Shown: positions 26,923 through 36,478 of the stretch, in pieces
Position numbering within the stretch: the first letter of the stretch is position 1
Layout: the number at the start of each line of letters is the position of its first letter
NCBI GenBank assembly: GCA_031417395.1
Contig: JANOVM010000018.1
Coordinates: 1-64,000 of the forward strand
Source of the DNA: JADKIH01 sp031417395
GTDB lineage: Bacteria > Bacteroidota > Bacteroidia > AKYH767-A > 2013-40CM-41-45
DNA length: 64,000 bases
Reading direction: 5' to 3'
Notes under the pieces: generated by a model
Told to the model about the DNA's origin: nothing
The model's input: only the letters and a program-made list of their open reading frames with translations
The model's database searches: none
Made by a program: the position numbers and the translations under genes

Positions 26923-27882
26923 TTAAGGTGATATTGTTATTCGATCTATAAATCCAAATTGAGAACATGAAAATTTAAAAATGTACAATCCTGCCGGCGC
27001 ATGTATTTGCAGTGGTATTAAGAAACTGCCAGCGTTTACAATTTTTGAAACGATGATTCTTCCCGACAAATCTAAAATTTCAATTATCCCTTCAGTTTGA
27101 AGGTCAGTTACTTCAAAATAAAAATTTTGAGTCGCAGGATTTGGAAATATCCTGCAAACATTTTTCTTAACTAAGTCGCTCGTACCAGTAATTACACCCG
27201 TCCATTCTTCAAAGAATAAGCGAAACCAAAATTCCTCTACATTATCTGATCCTAGTCCATTAATTTGAAAAGCGGTGCAGCTATCCTGAAAACCGGGTGA
27301 ACCGCTATCCGTTACAAGAGAATAATAGGGCAAATTTGTATTATCCCAAAATCCATTTTCTCTGACACCTATAAATGGATTAGATGCTGAGGGAGAAATT
27401 CTTCCTTGTGCATGCGGTAGCCCCGGATTAAAGACAAAAGGCAAGGAGTCACTATATAATGTAGAAATATCCCATGAAATTTTTAAAGGTAATTTACCAT
27501 TTCGGAACCCAACATTGGTCCAATCATACGGAAAGCGTGGATTAGAACCTCCACCCAATGGAGATATGGTTACTTTATACTGCGAGTCACATTGTAATGG
27601 AGCTGCATTACAAAAATCATAAGAAGCTATAAATGCATAAAACTTTGTAGTATCAACGAATCTTAGTGATTGCCCAAAAACAGAATCACTGGTCCCATGA
27701 CTAAAAAGATTGGCATTGGGATCGTAACAATAATACACAGTATCAAGCATCCCTGTCGCTTCTTCAAAATAGACCGGAAATACAAATTTCGGTTGCTGAG
27801 TTGCCCAAGGTATTGTATAAATTGTTTGTGAATGCGCGAATAAAGTAGTTAAGAAAAAGAGTGGGATAAGAATATTTTTCAT
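26923..27882 (-). CDS. family B T9SS-exported protein (copy 1)
   Basis: 319 aa. Signal peptide (MKNILIPLFFLTTLFAHS) and a beta-rich body without a recognised domain (Cys pairs at FCNAAPLQC suggest a disulphide). The C-terminal 80 residues are a type A T9SS sorting domain: CRIFPNPATQNFYFEV, IIEILDLSGRIIVSK and APAGLYIFKFS. Its first 60 residues are nearly identical to those of the gene at 28463, then the two diverge. It precedes the family A gene by 31 nt and probably shares its transcript. Function unknown; surface-exposed or secreted. Confidence 0.8.
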   Translation of the reverse strand: MKNILIPLFFLTTLFAHSQTIYTIPWATQQPKFVFPVYFEEATGMLDTVYYCYDPNANLFSHGTSDSVFGQSLRFVDTTKFYAFIASYDFCNAAPLQCDSQYKVTISPLGGGSNPRFPYDWTNVGFRNGKLPLKISWDISTLYSDSLPFVFNPGLPHAQGRISPSASNPFIGVRENGFWDNTNLPYYSLVTDSGSPGFQDSCTAFQINGLGSDNVEEFWFRLFFEEWTGVITGTSDLVKKNVCRIFPNPATQNFYFEVTDLQTEGIIEILDLSGRIIVSKIVNAGSFLIPLQIHAPAGLYIFKFSCSQFGFIDRITISP

Positions 27883-27926
27883 GATTGAAGAGAATTCTAA
27901 TTAGATAAAATAAGATTTAGCAATAT

Positions 27927-27934
27927 CAAAGATA
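27927..27934 (-). promoter_or_regulatory. -7 element upstream of family B copy 1
   Basis: TATCTTTG on the minus strand, a full TAnnTTTG match 44 nt before the ATG. The same box sits at the same place before copy 2 (29422-29429) because the segment is duplicated. Confidence 0.4.
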
Positions 27935-28011
27935 AAATTATTTTCAAAACAAAATAGATTTCAAAATAATTTATTGGATTATTTTTAATGAAATGCTGGT
28001 TTTTTCCATAT

Positions 28012-28473
28012 TTAGAATGGGTATAAATGTTGATCTTTAAATGCTGCATCGCTTAAAACTTTATAATCACTAGGACTAGGATAGATATTACTAACTAGAG
28101 AACAAGGTAAGTGAACAGTCTTTTTTATACAATCACCAATCACTTGAAATTTTCCAAAAGATGCTTCAGATAAATATTTTGAATAGTATGCAGTTGGAGT
28201 AGCTGGAGCAACTGAAGGTTGATCATCAAAATAGTCATTCGGTTGAAAAGGCAGATTATTACCAGACCAACATGAACCACCAGGTAGATTACAATTTCCC
28301 GATCCATCAGGAGTAAACACAACAAATGCTACTAAAACACGAAGTGGGTTAGTCGTCGGTGTTATTGGTGAAATTGCATATCCATTTTTTGATTGATATG
28401 TTGGCTGAGAGCTTGAAGGAAGATTCATAAAACAATAGCAAATAAATACTGTTATTAGTTTTTTAGTTTTCAT
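28012..28473 (-). pseudogene. truncated family A copy (N-terminal 153 codons)
   Basis: Aligns with the first about 155 residues of the 1162-aa protein: signal peptide, NPLRVLVAFV against TPLRVLLVPV, PNDYFDDQPS against IDDYFDATLP, and LSEASFGKFQVIGDC against LYQASFGKCVVLGDY. It stops after HLYPF, before the peptidase motif, beta-helix and sorting domain, and the sequence then runs directly into the upstream region of family B copy 1. Its ATG overlaps the end of family B copy 2 by 11 nt. A fragment left by recombination; it could still be translated. Confidence 0.75.
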
Positions 28474-29377
28474 GAGACATTATTTTAATAGTTTTTCTAA
28501 TGTGCTGGTTATTGACAATGAGCAAATATAAATTCGGTTTTAAATATGGAAGTGTAAATGATTCACTTGATCTTATTTGTTTTGAAAATATTTTATCTCC
28601 TAATAAATCATAAACTGTAGCTATAATTTCACCCTTTAGACATAAAATAGAAATACTATTTTCCAATGACGAAATACTAAAATAATCTTCACTACTAATA
28701 ATACTGATATGAGTTGGCGAGTTCCATGCTTCGATTCGAAATTCAAATACTCCTGAATTAGTATATTGAGTCTGACTATTAAGACTAAAAACAGTAATGC
28801 TGTCAGAAACATCTCCTAAAGAATCATCGACTATGTAGAAACCATTGTTAGGTATGGTCACATAATTTTCCCTTGTTCCACAAAATGGAAAGGTCGCAAT
28901 AACTCTTCCCCATCCCCTTGGTGCGGGAAAATTATTTGGGAAAGGAAGAGAATCACTATAAAATACTGAATTATCCCAAGAAAATTTTAGTGGCATTATT
29001 CCATTGTTGCAAAAAATCGATGCGTTTGAAGGGAAAGTACCCCACGGACTAAGAGAACAAACGTTTGCCTTGTATACATTTGAGCATAGCGTATTTGCTC
29101 CACAATAAACTCCACCTGCGTTCCACATTGCATAAAATAAATTCGTGTCAACATGGATAGGGATAACACCGTAATTTTGACTAGTGGTGTCAAATGAAAT
29201 ATATGAAACATTTGGATCATACCCTATATAAAGAGTATCCTTATGTCCTCCACCTTCTTCAATAAAAATTGGAAAAACAAATTTGGGTTGTTGAGTTGCC
29301 CAAGGTATTGTATAAATTGTTTGTGAATTCGCGAATAAAGTAGTTAAGAAAAAGAGTGGGATAAGAATATTTTTCAT
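28463..29377 (-). CDS. family B T9SS-exported protein (copy 2)
   Basis: 304 aa, paralogue of the gene at 26923. Shared signal peptide and TIYTIPWATQQPKFVFP; both have the SDSLPF and NG-x-(L/M)-PLK-(I/F)-SWD elements further on. The C-terminal domain (VYDLLGDKIFSKQIRSSESF, LKPNLYLLIVN) is sorting-domain-like, but the PNP motif is replaced by a weaker match (SSLENSISILCLKGE). Function unknown. It ends inside the start of the truncated family A copy. Confidence 0.78.
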   Translation of the reverse strand: MKNILIPLFFLTTLFANSQTIYTIPWATQQPKFVFPIFIEEGGGHKDTLYIGYDPNVSYISFDTTSQNYGVIPIHVDTNLFYAMWNAGGVYCGANTLCSNVYKANVCSLSPWGTFPSNASIFCNNGIMPLKFSWDNSVFYSDSLPFPNNFPAPRGWGRVIATFPFCGTRENYVTIPNNGFYIVDDSLGDVSDSITVFSLNSQTQYTNSGVFEFRIEAWNSPTHISIISSEDYFSISSLENSISILCLKGEIIATVYDLLGDKIFSKQIRSSESFTLPYLKPNLYLLIVNNQHIRKTIKIMSHEN

Positions 29378-29650
29378 GATTGAAGAGAATTCAAATTAAG
29401 TAAAATATGATTTCGCTATATCAAAGATAAAATTATTTTCAAAACAAAATGGATTTCAAAATAATTTATTGGATTATTTATAATGGAATGTCGGTTTTTT
29501 CCATATTTAGGGATGGGTATAAATGTTGATCTTTAAATGCTGCATCGCTTAAAACTTTATTATCATTAGGACTAGGATAGATCTTACGAACTAGAGAACA
29601 AGGTAAGTGTACACTCTTTTTTAAACAATCACCTATCACTTGAAATTTTT
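29266..29650. repeat. 385-bp near-identical tract shared with 27768-28152
   Basis: Spans the first about 110 bp of family B copy 2, its upstream region and part of a family A remnant. It matches 27768-28152 with scattered substitutions and single-base indels at an offset of about 1495 bp, while the gene bodies on the left side have clearly diverged. The pattern points to tandem duplication with later gene conversion or recombination. Confidence 0.7.
29422..29429 (-). promoter_or_regulatory. -7 element upstream of family B copy 2
   Basis: TATCTTTG on the minus strand, 44 nt before the ATG at 29377, in the duplicated tract. Confidence 0.4.
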
Positions 29651-29716
29651 AAAAGAGGATTCATAAAAATAATTTGCAAGAATTAAAAAATAGAAAATTG
29701 AAATAAATTTTTTCAT
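29510..29716 (-). pseudogene. family A remnant with internal deletion
   Basis: An ATG at 29716 starts a new signal-like peptide (MKKFISIFYFLILANYF), which runs directly into ESSFKNFK, the counterpart of EASFGKFQ in the truncated copy, and then meets a stop at 29638-29636. About 90 codons present in the other copies are missing at the junction. The DNA beyond the stop (to about 29510) still matches the 28012-28152 copy. A third, decayed family A gene start. Confidence 0.65.
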
Positions 29717-29777
29717 TCGTTAGATATTTTGAACTGAAAAAATAATTTACTCCTAAAACAATTGCTTATAATAATTA

Positions 29778-32606
29778 TTATTTGCTACCTCCTTCCTTCG
29801 GCTGAAGAATAAATTTCGCATAGTTCTCCATTTGAAGATATTTTTTTGAGAATGCCAATAAGTCAGATGCTTTAAGGCCATTTACCCAGTCGTTATACTT
29901 TAACAGGTCAAGTACGTCTTCCCCATTCTGACTATTCGAACTTAAAACATTAAGCCAAAAAGAGTTTTCTTTAAGATACGTTTCTCGTTCCCTCAAAGCA
30001 GTTTCTTTTATTTTTACAAGATTTTTTTCATCGCATCCTTTATATTTAATTTCTTTTAATACATCCAGAGCAGAATTAATAAGCATATTGACATTATCAG
30101 GACTGCACGAAAAATAAATATACTGCTCCAGTTTCTGATCAGGGAAATGTTGAGGTGATGAAACAAAACTGACGCCGTAAACACCACTCTTTTCTTCGCG
30201 TAAAACTTCGCGAAGTCTGATATTGACAAGCTTGTTCAATACATTAACTTCATTCCTGTTATTTCTGTTATATTCAAATGCCATGTGCCAACGCATCATA
30301 ACAGAGCTTTTAGGTTCTTGTCCCATTTTGACTGTTCGTTCAACAATTCCATTGGGAGGGTTAACGCCAATGTCCTGCCACATTGCTTTTGAATGGTTTG
30401 AAGGAAGACTTCCAAGATATTTCTCAGACATTTTTCTCAATGTGTCCAAATTAAAATTACCAACGAAAACGAAAACGGAACCTGACGAATTACTGAACCT
30501 TTCCTTATAAATTTCAAAAGCCCGTTTCAAATTTATTTCCTTTAACATTTCAGGATTTGCAGGACGGAAATGAAAATTATAACCCGACATTACATAACTA
30601 ACAGTGTCAGAAAATACAGTTGCAGGGTCTGCATTTTTATTTTGAAGATATGGTTTTCTGCTTTCCATTAATGCATTGAAAGCGACTGAATCAATTCTTG
30701 GAAATACAACGTAGGAATATATCAACTGCATTAGTGTTTCCAGATCAGAAGGAGAGCTACTACCATTAAATCCCTGTTGAAGTTCACTGATATAAGGCGA
30801 GCAGGAAACAATTTTCCCGCTTAATTTTTTCTCAAGTTCGTTGGCATCGTAATCTCCTATTCCGGATTCGTCTATAATTTCATCTGAATTTGCGGCAGAC
30901 ATGAAATCGTTATCAGGGTATAATGACCATCCACCCCAGGAATAAGATGAAAAGAGAATCTGATCATTTTTAAAATCTGTGGGTTTTGCAATTACCTTAA
31001 CACCATTTGCTAAAACCCATTCTGTAATTTTATATTCTTCCGTCTTCTTTTCAAAAGTTACTTTAGAGCCCGGAAGTATTTTATCAAGCAGAGGTTTATC
31101 AGAAACTTTATCATCGTATGGCTTGAGATCAAGTGATTGCATGGATGAAATAATATTTTTTATTCTTTCATCAGATGGAATTCTGGTAGTTTCCTTATCG
31201 GGAGCTGTAACAAGTACGATGCAATTTTTTCCATTTGAAATCCATTGATTCGAGAAAGCATTAATCTCTTCAAGGGTAATTCCATCAATATATTTTTTCG
31301 TCAGACTATACTCGTATTCGATTCCGGGCATGGGTTCTCCGGTTAAAAAATTACTTACATATTCTCTTGCGAAATTTCTGGATTCCGTTTTGTCCCTTTC
31401 TGAATAAGACATCTCCATACCTCTTAATAATTCACTCTTTTGGCGAGCCAATTCACTTTTTGAAAAGCCAAACCTTCTTACTCTTTCGTTTTCACTTACA
31501 AGAGCAGTTAAAGCCTTTTCAATGCTATCCTCACGACAAATAGCAGAACAAGAATAGGCATATTGATTTCGGACTAGGGTTGAGAAACTGCTGTATGATG
31601 CAAGAAACGGAGCATTGGCTTTTCGCAAAAGTTCATTAGTACGCGAAGACATCATCTGAATAAAAAGCTGCTGCGCAAGTCCACGACGGTAATCACCTAC
31701 TGTTTTATGATTCTGCATAGGCTGTTTAAAGATGATCTCAACTTCAGATCTTCTTGCTTCTCTATCGGAAGCAGTAGCAATAATTAAATCCTTATTCTCA
31801 GGAATTGTAAATTTCTGTAAAAGTCTGGAATCCATTTTGGAGGGTATACCCGAGAATTGAGCTATTATTTTTTCTTCCATTTGCTTTACATCAAAGTCAC
31901 CTACAGCAACAATAGCCATAAGATCGGGTCGATACCAGTCCGAATAAAAACGCTTTAAGGTCGATTGTTTGCATTGCTCAATAATCTCCTTTTTGCCAAT
32001 TGGAAGCCTGACAGCATAGCGTGAATCCTTAAACAAAAGTGGCCAGTATTTTCTTCGCATTCTTTCATTGGCTCCCTGCCCAAGACGCCATTCCTCGACC
32101 ACAACGCCTCTCTCCTTCTGAACTTCAACAGAATCAAATGTTAGATTGTGAGCCCAGTCTTCCAGTATTTGCAATCCTTTTTCTAAAATGGATTGCTGAT
32201 CCGTAGGCAATTGAATCATATAGACTGTCTCATCGAAGCTTGTATAAGCATTTAAATGCGGACCGAATTTAGTTCCTATAGATTCCAGATAGTCGACAAG
32301 TTCATTCTTTTTAAAATTCTTAGAACCATTAAAAGCCATATGCTCCGTTAAATGAGCAAGTCCTTGCTGATCGTCGTCTTCAGATGTAGAACCGGCATTA
32401 ATAGCAAGGCGAAGTTCTGCTCGTTTTTCAGGTTTTGAATTCTTCCGTATGTAATACTTCATGCCATTCTTTAATACGCCGGAAACAACTTTTTCGTCAG
32501 TAGGAAGAAGTTTCTCCATTTCACTTTGAGAAAATGAAGCATATCCTAGAAAGAGGAAACTTAAAAAGAAAATAATCTTTTTAGTTAACGATGATTTTGT
32601 TTTCAT
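29778..32606 (-). CDS. M16 family zinc metallopeptidase
   Basis: 942 aa, the usual length for two-domain M16B enzymes of Bacteroidota. Signal peptide 1-25. Inverted zinc motif HxxEH at 85-89 in GLAHLTEHMAFNGS; the third ligand Glu lies about 75 residues on (VEVQKERGVVVEEWR). A second, non-catalytic M16 half follows (about 510-940). Likely degrades peptides in the periplasm. Divergent from the M14 gene with 73 nt between; no T9SS tail. Confidence 0.95.
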   Translation of the reverse strand: MKTKSSLTKKIIFFLSFLFLGYASFSQSEMEKLLPTDEKVVSGVLKNGMKYYIRKNSKPEKRAELRLAINAGSTSEDDDQQGLAHLTEHMAFNGSKNFKKNELVDYLESIGTKFGPHLNAYTSFDETVYMIQLPTDQQSILEKGLQILEDWAHNLTFDSVEVQKERGVVVEEWRLGQGANERMRRKYWPLLFKDSRYAVRLPIGKKEIIEQCKQSTLKRFYSDWYRPDLMAIVAVGDFDVKQMEEKIIAQFSGIPSKMDSRLLQKFTIPENKDLIIATASDREARRSEVEIIFKQPMQNHKTVGDYRRGLAQQLFIQMMSSRTNELLRKANAPFLASYSSFSTLVRNQYAYSCSAICREDSIEKALTALVSENERVRRFGFSKSELARQKSELLRGMEMSYSERDKTESRNFAREYVSNFLTGEPMPGIEYEYSLTKKYIDGITLEEINAFSNQWISNGKNCIVLVTAPDKETTRIPSDERIKNIISSMQSLDLKPYDDKVSDKPLLDKILPGSKVTFEKKTEEYKITEWVLANGVKVIAKPTDFKNDQILFSSYSWGGWSLYPDNDFMSAANSDEIIDESGIGDYDANELEKKLSGKIVSCSPYISELQQGFNGSSSPSDLETLMQLIYSYVVFPRIDSVAFNALMESRKPYLQNKNADPATVFSDTVSYVMSGYNFHFRPANPEMLKEINLKRAFEIYKERFSNSSGSVFVFVGNFNLDTLRKMSEKYLGSLPSNHSKAMWQDIGVNPPNGIVERTVKMGQEPKSSVMMRWHMAFEYNRNNRNEVNVLNKLVNIRLREVLREEKSGVYGVSFVSSPQHFPDQKLEQYIYFSCSPDNVNMLINSALDVLKEIKYKGCDEKNLVKIKETALRERETYLKENSFWLNVLSSNSQNGEDVLDLLKYNDWVNGLKASDLLAFSKKYLQMENYAKFILQPKEGGSK

Positions 32607-32679
32607 TTGATGTTTGAAGTTTTATCCGGGTAAGAAAGAATGATTCAATTAATTGCTAAACTAACTTAAAAGTTAATCA

Positions 32680-34398
32680 ATGACAAAAATAATAAAGATT
32701 GGCATATGGGCCTTATTCCCTTTAACAACTATTAACATAATGTATGGACAGGAATCGAATAAATCGTTAACTTATAATGAAGTAATTCAACAATATCATG
32801 AGCTCGATTCACTATACGGAGAAGCAAAAATGATAACGTATGGAAGAACTGATTGTGGTGAATACCTTCATCTTTTTGTTATTACCCAAACAAAAATTTT
32901 TAACCCAAAAAACCTACATGATTTAAAAAAGTGTGTTTTATTTATTAATAATGGTATACATCCCGGGGAACCGGATGGAATTGACGCCAGCGTAAAATTA
33001 GCAAAGGAATTACTTGAAAACCCAATCTATAAAAAGCTTTTAGAAAATATTGTAGTATGTATAATACCTGTTTTTAATATCGATGGTGCACTTCAGAGAG
33101 GATGTTGCAGCAGGGTAAACCAGAACGGTCCTGAAGAATATGGGTTCAGGGCTAATTCAAAAAACCTGGATCTGAACAGGGATTTTATGAAGATTGATAG
33201 CAGAAGTACTTTATCACTAATAAATATAATTAAAACCTGGGACCCTGATGTATTTGTCGATACACATGTTAGTGATGGAGCAGATTACCCCTATTCCATA
33301 AGCCTTATTTCCACCCAGCACAATAAAATGGAAGCAACAGCAGGTGAATTCATCAGAAATATTCTTACACCGAAATTATTCAAAAAAATGAAGGAAAAGA
33401 ACGATGAAATGATCCCATACGTTGAACCGGTTGCTAAAAATGAAATACCCGATAGCGGACTTCAGGCTTTTTTAGAGACTCCGAGGTTTCTATCCGGATA
33501 TTTGTCTCTAAATAATTGTTTCTCATTTATTCTTGAATCGCATATGCTAAAACCATTTCCTGTCCGTGTAAAATCAACACATAATCTGTTGGTTTCATTT
33601 GTTGAGCTTTGCGATGAATTGAGCGAGAAAATTATTACCCTACGAGCCAAAGCCAATAGTGAAATGCTCTTAAATAAATACTTCCGCTTTAATTGGAAAT
33701 GTAATTATTCAAAAATGGAATACATTGACTTCAATGGATATGAAGCAACGTTCAAACCCAGTGAAGTGACCGGAGGTATGCGATTATACTATGATCGTAC
33801 AAAGACTTACCGGAAAAAAATACCTTACTTCGACCATTTTTACCCATCCGATTCCATTTCCATTCCAAAATATTTTTATATCCCTCAAGCCTTTGATGGA
33901 ATTATAAAATTACTAGATCATTCTCAAGTAAAATTCTTAAGAGTAAATATGGATTCACTAAGTACTGTAAAAGCCACCTATATTACCGAATATAAAACAG
34001 TTGATTCACCATACGAGGGGCATTACCTTCACTACGATGTAAAAACCAGGACTCAAAACAGAATTATAAAAATCAACAAAGGAGACTACTTAATTCCTTT
34101 GCCGCAGGAAAATATGAAATATGCTCTTGAAGCGCTTACTCCTATGTCAGAAGATAGCTATTTTTGCTGGGGATTTTTCGATTCATTTCTTCAGCAAAAA
34201 GAATGGTTTTCCTCCTATGTCTTCGAAGATATAGCTGCTGAATCATTAAAAAATGATTCTATCCTAAAAAATGATTTTGAAAAATGGAAAACTGAAAATC
34301 CCGGTAAAAGCGATTATGAAAAATTAAATTTTATTTATCAAAGATCTCCCAATTTTGAAAAAACATATATGAGGTATCCTATATTTTCCATTTATTAA
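32680..34398 (+). CDS. M14 family zinc carboxypeptidase
   Basis: 572 aa. Signal peptide 1-23. Zinc motif H-x2-E at His94/Glu97 in NNGIHPGEPDG; NSKNLDLNRDFMK carries the substrate-binding Asn/Arg, VDTHVSDGADYPYS the third zinc His, and ILESHMLKPF the catalytic Glu. The C-terminal about 250 residues are an extra beta domain. Probably trims C-terminal residues from peptides outside the cytoplasm; with the divergent M16 enzyme it suggests a peptide-scavenging pair. A terminator follows. Confidence 0.93.
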   Translation: MTKIIKIGIWALFPLTTINIMYGQESNKSLTYNEVIQQYHELDSLYGEAKMITYGRTDCGEYLHLFVITQTKIFNPKNLHDLKKCVLFINNGIHPGEPDGIDASVKLAKELLENPIYKKLLENIVVCIIPVFNIDGALQRGCCSRVNQNGPEEYGFRANSKNLDLNRDFMKIDSRSTLSLINIIKTWDPDVFVDTHVSDGADYPYSISLISTQHNKMEATAGEFIRNILTPKLFKKMKEKNDEMIPYVEPVAKNEIPDSGLQAFLETPRFLSGYLSLNNCFSFILESHMLKPFPVRVKSTHNLLVSFVELCDELSEKIITLRAKANSEMLLNKYFRFNWKCNYSKMEYIDFNGYEATFKPSEVTGGMRLYYDRTKTYRKKIPYFDHFYPSDSISIPKYFYIPQAFDGIIKLLDHSQVKFLRVNMDSLSTVKATYITEYKTVDSPYEGHYLHYDVKTRTQNRIIKINKGDYLIPLPQENMKYALEALTPMSEDSYFCWGFFDSFLQQKEWFSSYVFEDIAAESLKNDSILKNDFEKWKTENPGKSDYEKLNFIYQRSPNFEKTYMRYPIFSIY

Positions 34399-34408
34399 AT
34401 AAAATAAA

Positions 34409-34445
34409 TGCCTGCCTTCATAAGAAGACAGGCAAGTTCTTTTAA
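34409..34445 (+). terminator. intrinsic terminator of the M14 gene
   Basis: TGCCTG-C-CTTC (34409-34419) pairs with GAAG-A-CAGGCA (34424-34434), loop ATAA, followed by a T-rich run. Starts 11 nt after the stop codon. Confidence 0.8.
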
Positions 34446-34466
34446 AATATTTTATTTAAAAGTATT

Positions 34467-34811
34467 TCAGCTTTTCACCTCCTCTTCTGAAATTCTATAA
34501 AGTTCATGAATTTTTACCGACAACTCTTTGATCAAAGAGAGTTCGCTGTACGATAAATTACAATAATCGTAGTGGGCATCAGGATCCAGATTTTTCCTTG
34601 GATAATCAACAGGCTGTGATAGAATGTGTGATAACAATCCATCGTAGTACCGCTGCCGTTCCATGGGCTGAAGCCTGCGAATTAAAGTTCGAATGCTTTT
34701 CACGTGACGCTCTATCTCAAGTTCGAGATGGGAATCATTAGAACCGGCATTTACAATCTTTAAGACAGGAACATGCTCTTTAAAATTGGTAGTGTTCTTT
34801 TCTTTGCGCAT
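34467..34811 (-). CDS. hypothetical small protein
   Basis: 114 aa from the ATG at 34811 (MRKEKNTTNFKEHVPVLKI); the frame opens 7 codons earlier at a TTG. Predicted soluble and mostly helical, with a basic middle (IERHVKSIRTLIRRLQPMERQRYYDGLL) and acidic ends. No family recognised. It lies between the M14 terminator and the histidine kinase gene, 67 nt after the kinase's start side is reached in the other direction; it does not overlap either. It may be a real gene because the frame is well formed and the composition protein-like. Confidence 0.6.
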   Translation of the reverse strand: MRKEKNTTNFKEHVPVLKIVNAGSNDSHLELEIERHVKSIRTLIRRLQPMERQRYYDGLLSHILSQPVDYPRKNLDPDAHYDYCNLSYSELSLIKELSVKIHELYRISEEEVKS

Positions 34812-34878
34812 CTTGTTAGGTTTATGATGCAATATTAATGCGCCAGAGAAACAGAAGTTAGAAAGTTGGGCTCTTTCC

Positions 34879-36261
34879 TTACACGATTATGGTAGCCGCA
34901 ATCAGGCTCTGATCCTGATGTTTTTTAATTCTAGGCCAGAAAAATTTAAATTCGCACCCTTTTCCGAGTTCAGATTCGACCCAAATCTTACCGCCTTGGT
35001 CCTCAATAATCTTCTTAACAATAGCCAATCCTACCCCCGTACTCTCAACATCATCGCGCCTGTTCAGGGTTTGGAAGATTACAAATATTCTTTCGTGATA
35101 ATTTTTCTCTATTCCCGGACCATTGTCCTTTACTGTAAATGTCCACCCTTCAGGCTTTTCTTCAGAATATACATCAATTAATTTTTCTTCCTTATCATTA
35201 TACCGAATAGCATTTTCAATAAGGTTGCTGAAAACCTGCGACATCCTTATCTTATCCGTTAATAGCACCGGAAGATCATTAGCAACGTTTACGGATACGT
35301 TATCCGGTTTGCCAATAAACTCTATGGTTTCATTAACTAAGGCTTTAACATCAAACCGAGATTCATCTCCCTGAACCTTATCTGCCTTGGAATAATCAAG
35401 AATTGCATTGATTAAATCTTCCATTCGCTTAACTCTTTGTTTGATCAATTCAAAATTAGCTTTGACTTCTCCTTTAAACGTATCTCCTGCATCTTCTTCA
35501 ATCCACCCGGTAAGGTTACCTATAGCACGCAAAGGTGCCTTAAGATCGTGCGAAACTATGGAAGCGAACTTATCAAGTTCCTTATTTGTTTTCTCTAAGG
35601 AAACTGTGTATTGCTGCAATTTACGGTTATTAATTTCCAGTAAATTCTTTTGTTGAGATATCCGTTCAATAATTACATTTTTTCCGCTATTCAGGTAATT
35701 GGATTGAGCTGCTACAAGAAATAAAGCAAAAATAAAAGTGTTCAAAGCATCCTGATGAATTAAATGAATATTATTATTGAACAATTCATAACTGGTGAAT
35801 GTGGTATATTCTGTAAGGAAATATAGAGCAACTACGTTTGCAATAGCAAAAAATGTAAACCATTTTCCTGACTTAGACCCGAGAAGCATAAAAGCTGTCA
35901 TAATAATTACACACATGTACATAGTACCTGTATTCATTATTCCGCCTGCATGATATGCTTGTATGTGGACTGTTAAAAAACTTGAAATTAATGTTACAGT
36001 ATAAGAGAAAGGAAGCTTTTCAATTTTATTAACAAGAAGAAAGTTTCCTAAAATAATAAGTGAAACTACTGTCAGCAATATTGACAAAAAACTGGTTTCC
36101 GAAAATGTCGCTGATATCTGTATAGCGGTTACTATACTTGCTAGAAAACTTGTATAGGAAAAAATTCGAAACAAGGCGAATCTTTGACGTGACATCAAAT
36201 CATCGTTGGGAATGCTTTCATACATTTCCCTTCTTAACAGTTTCCGGAATATCTTTTTCAT
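34879..36261 (-). CDS. membrane sensor histidine kinase
   Basis: 460 aa from the ATG at 36261 (MKKIFRKLLRREMYESIP). About six membrane helices (about 25-200) form the sensor part, then a short coiled coil, a HisKA domain with His238 in ASIVSHDLKAPLRAIGN, and a HATPase_c domain with N box (NLIENAIRYND), G1 (DNGPGIE) and G2 (STGVGLAIVKKII). It would autophosphorylate and pass phosphate to a receiver, most simply the divergent single-domain protein at 36479. The frame extends to a TTG at 36375; a weak promoter (AAGATTTG at 36411-36404, TTG 21 nt further) lies upstream of both starts, so the longer form is not excluded. The signal sensed is unknown. Confidence 0.92.
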   Translation of the reverse strand: MKKIFRKLLRREMYESIPNDDLMSRQRFALFRIFSYTSFLASIVTAIQISATFSETSFLSILLTVVSLIILGNFLLVNKIEKLPFSYTVTLISSFLTVHIQAYHAGGIMNTGTMYMCVIIMTAFMLLGSKSGKWFTFFAIANVVALYFLTEYTTFTSYELFNNNIHLIHQDALNTFIFALFLVAAQSNYLNSGKNVIIERISQQKNLLEINNRKLQQYTVSLEKTNKELDKFASIVSHDLKAPLRAIGNLTGWIEEDAGDTFKGEVKANFELIKQRVKRMEDLINAILDYSKADKVQGDESRFDVKALVNETIEFIGKPDNVSVNVANDLPVLLTDKIRMSQVFSNLIENAIRYNDKEEKLIDVYSEEKPEGWTFTVKDNGPGIEKNYHERIFVIFQTLNRRDDVESTGVGLAIVKKIIEDQGGKIWVESELGKGCEFKFFWPRIKKHQDQSLIAATIIV

Positions 36262-36478
36262 TTCAAGACAATTTATCTTATGCCTGATAAACGGAAGAAG
36301 AGTGCTTTGGATACTGAACTGTAAGATTCCAATATATATTACATAAAACTGATCTGAAAAGTTGAAAAAAAACAAGAAAACCGAATACTCATTAATATTT
36401 ACCCAAATCTTATGTTACTGATTATTGAAAACCAATAAAAAACTACAAGCGTAATAATCTAAACTAATAAAAAATGAA

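Noticed and set aside
28012..28473. Functional small secreted protein
   Set aside because: It aligns only with the first part of the 1162-aa family A protein and stops before any functional motif, so a fragment is more likely.
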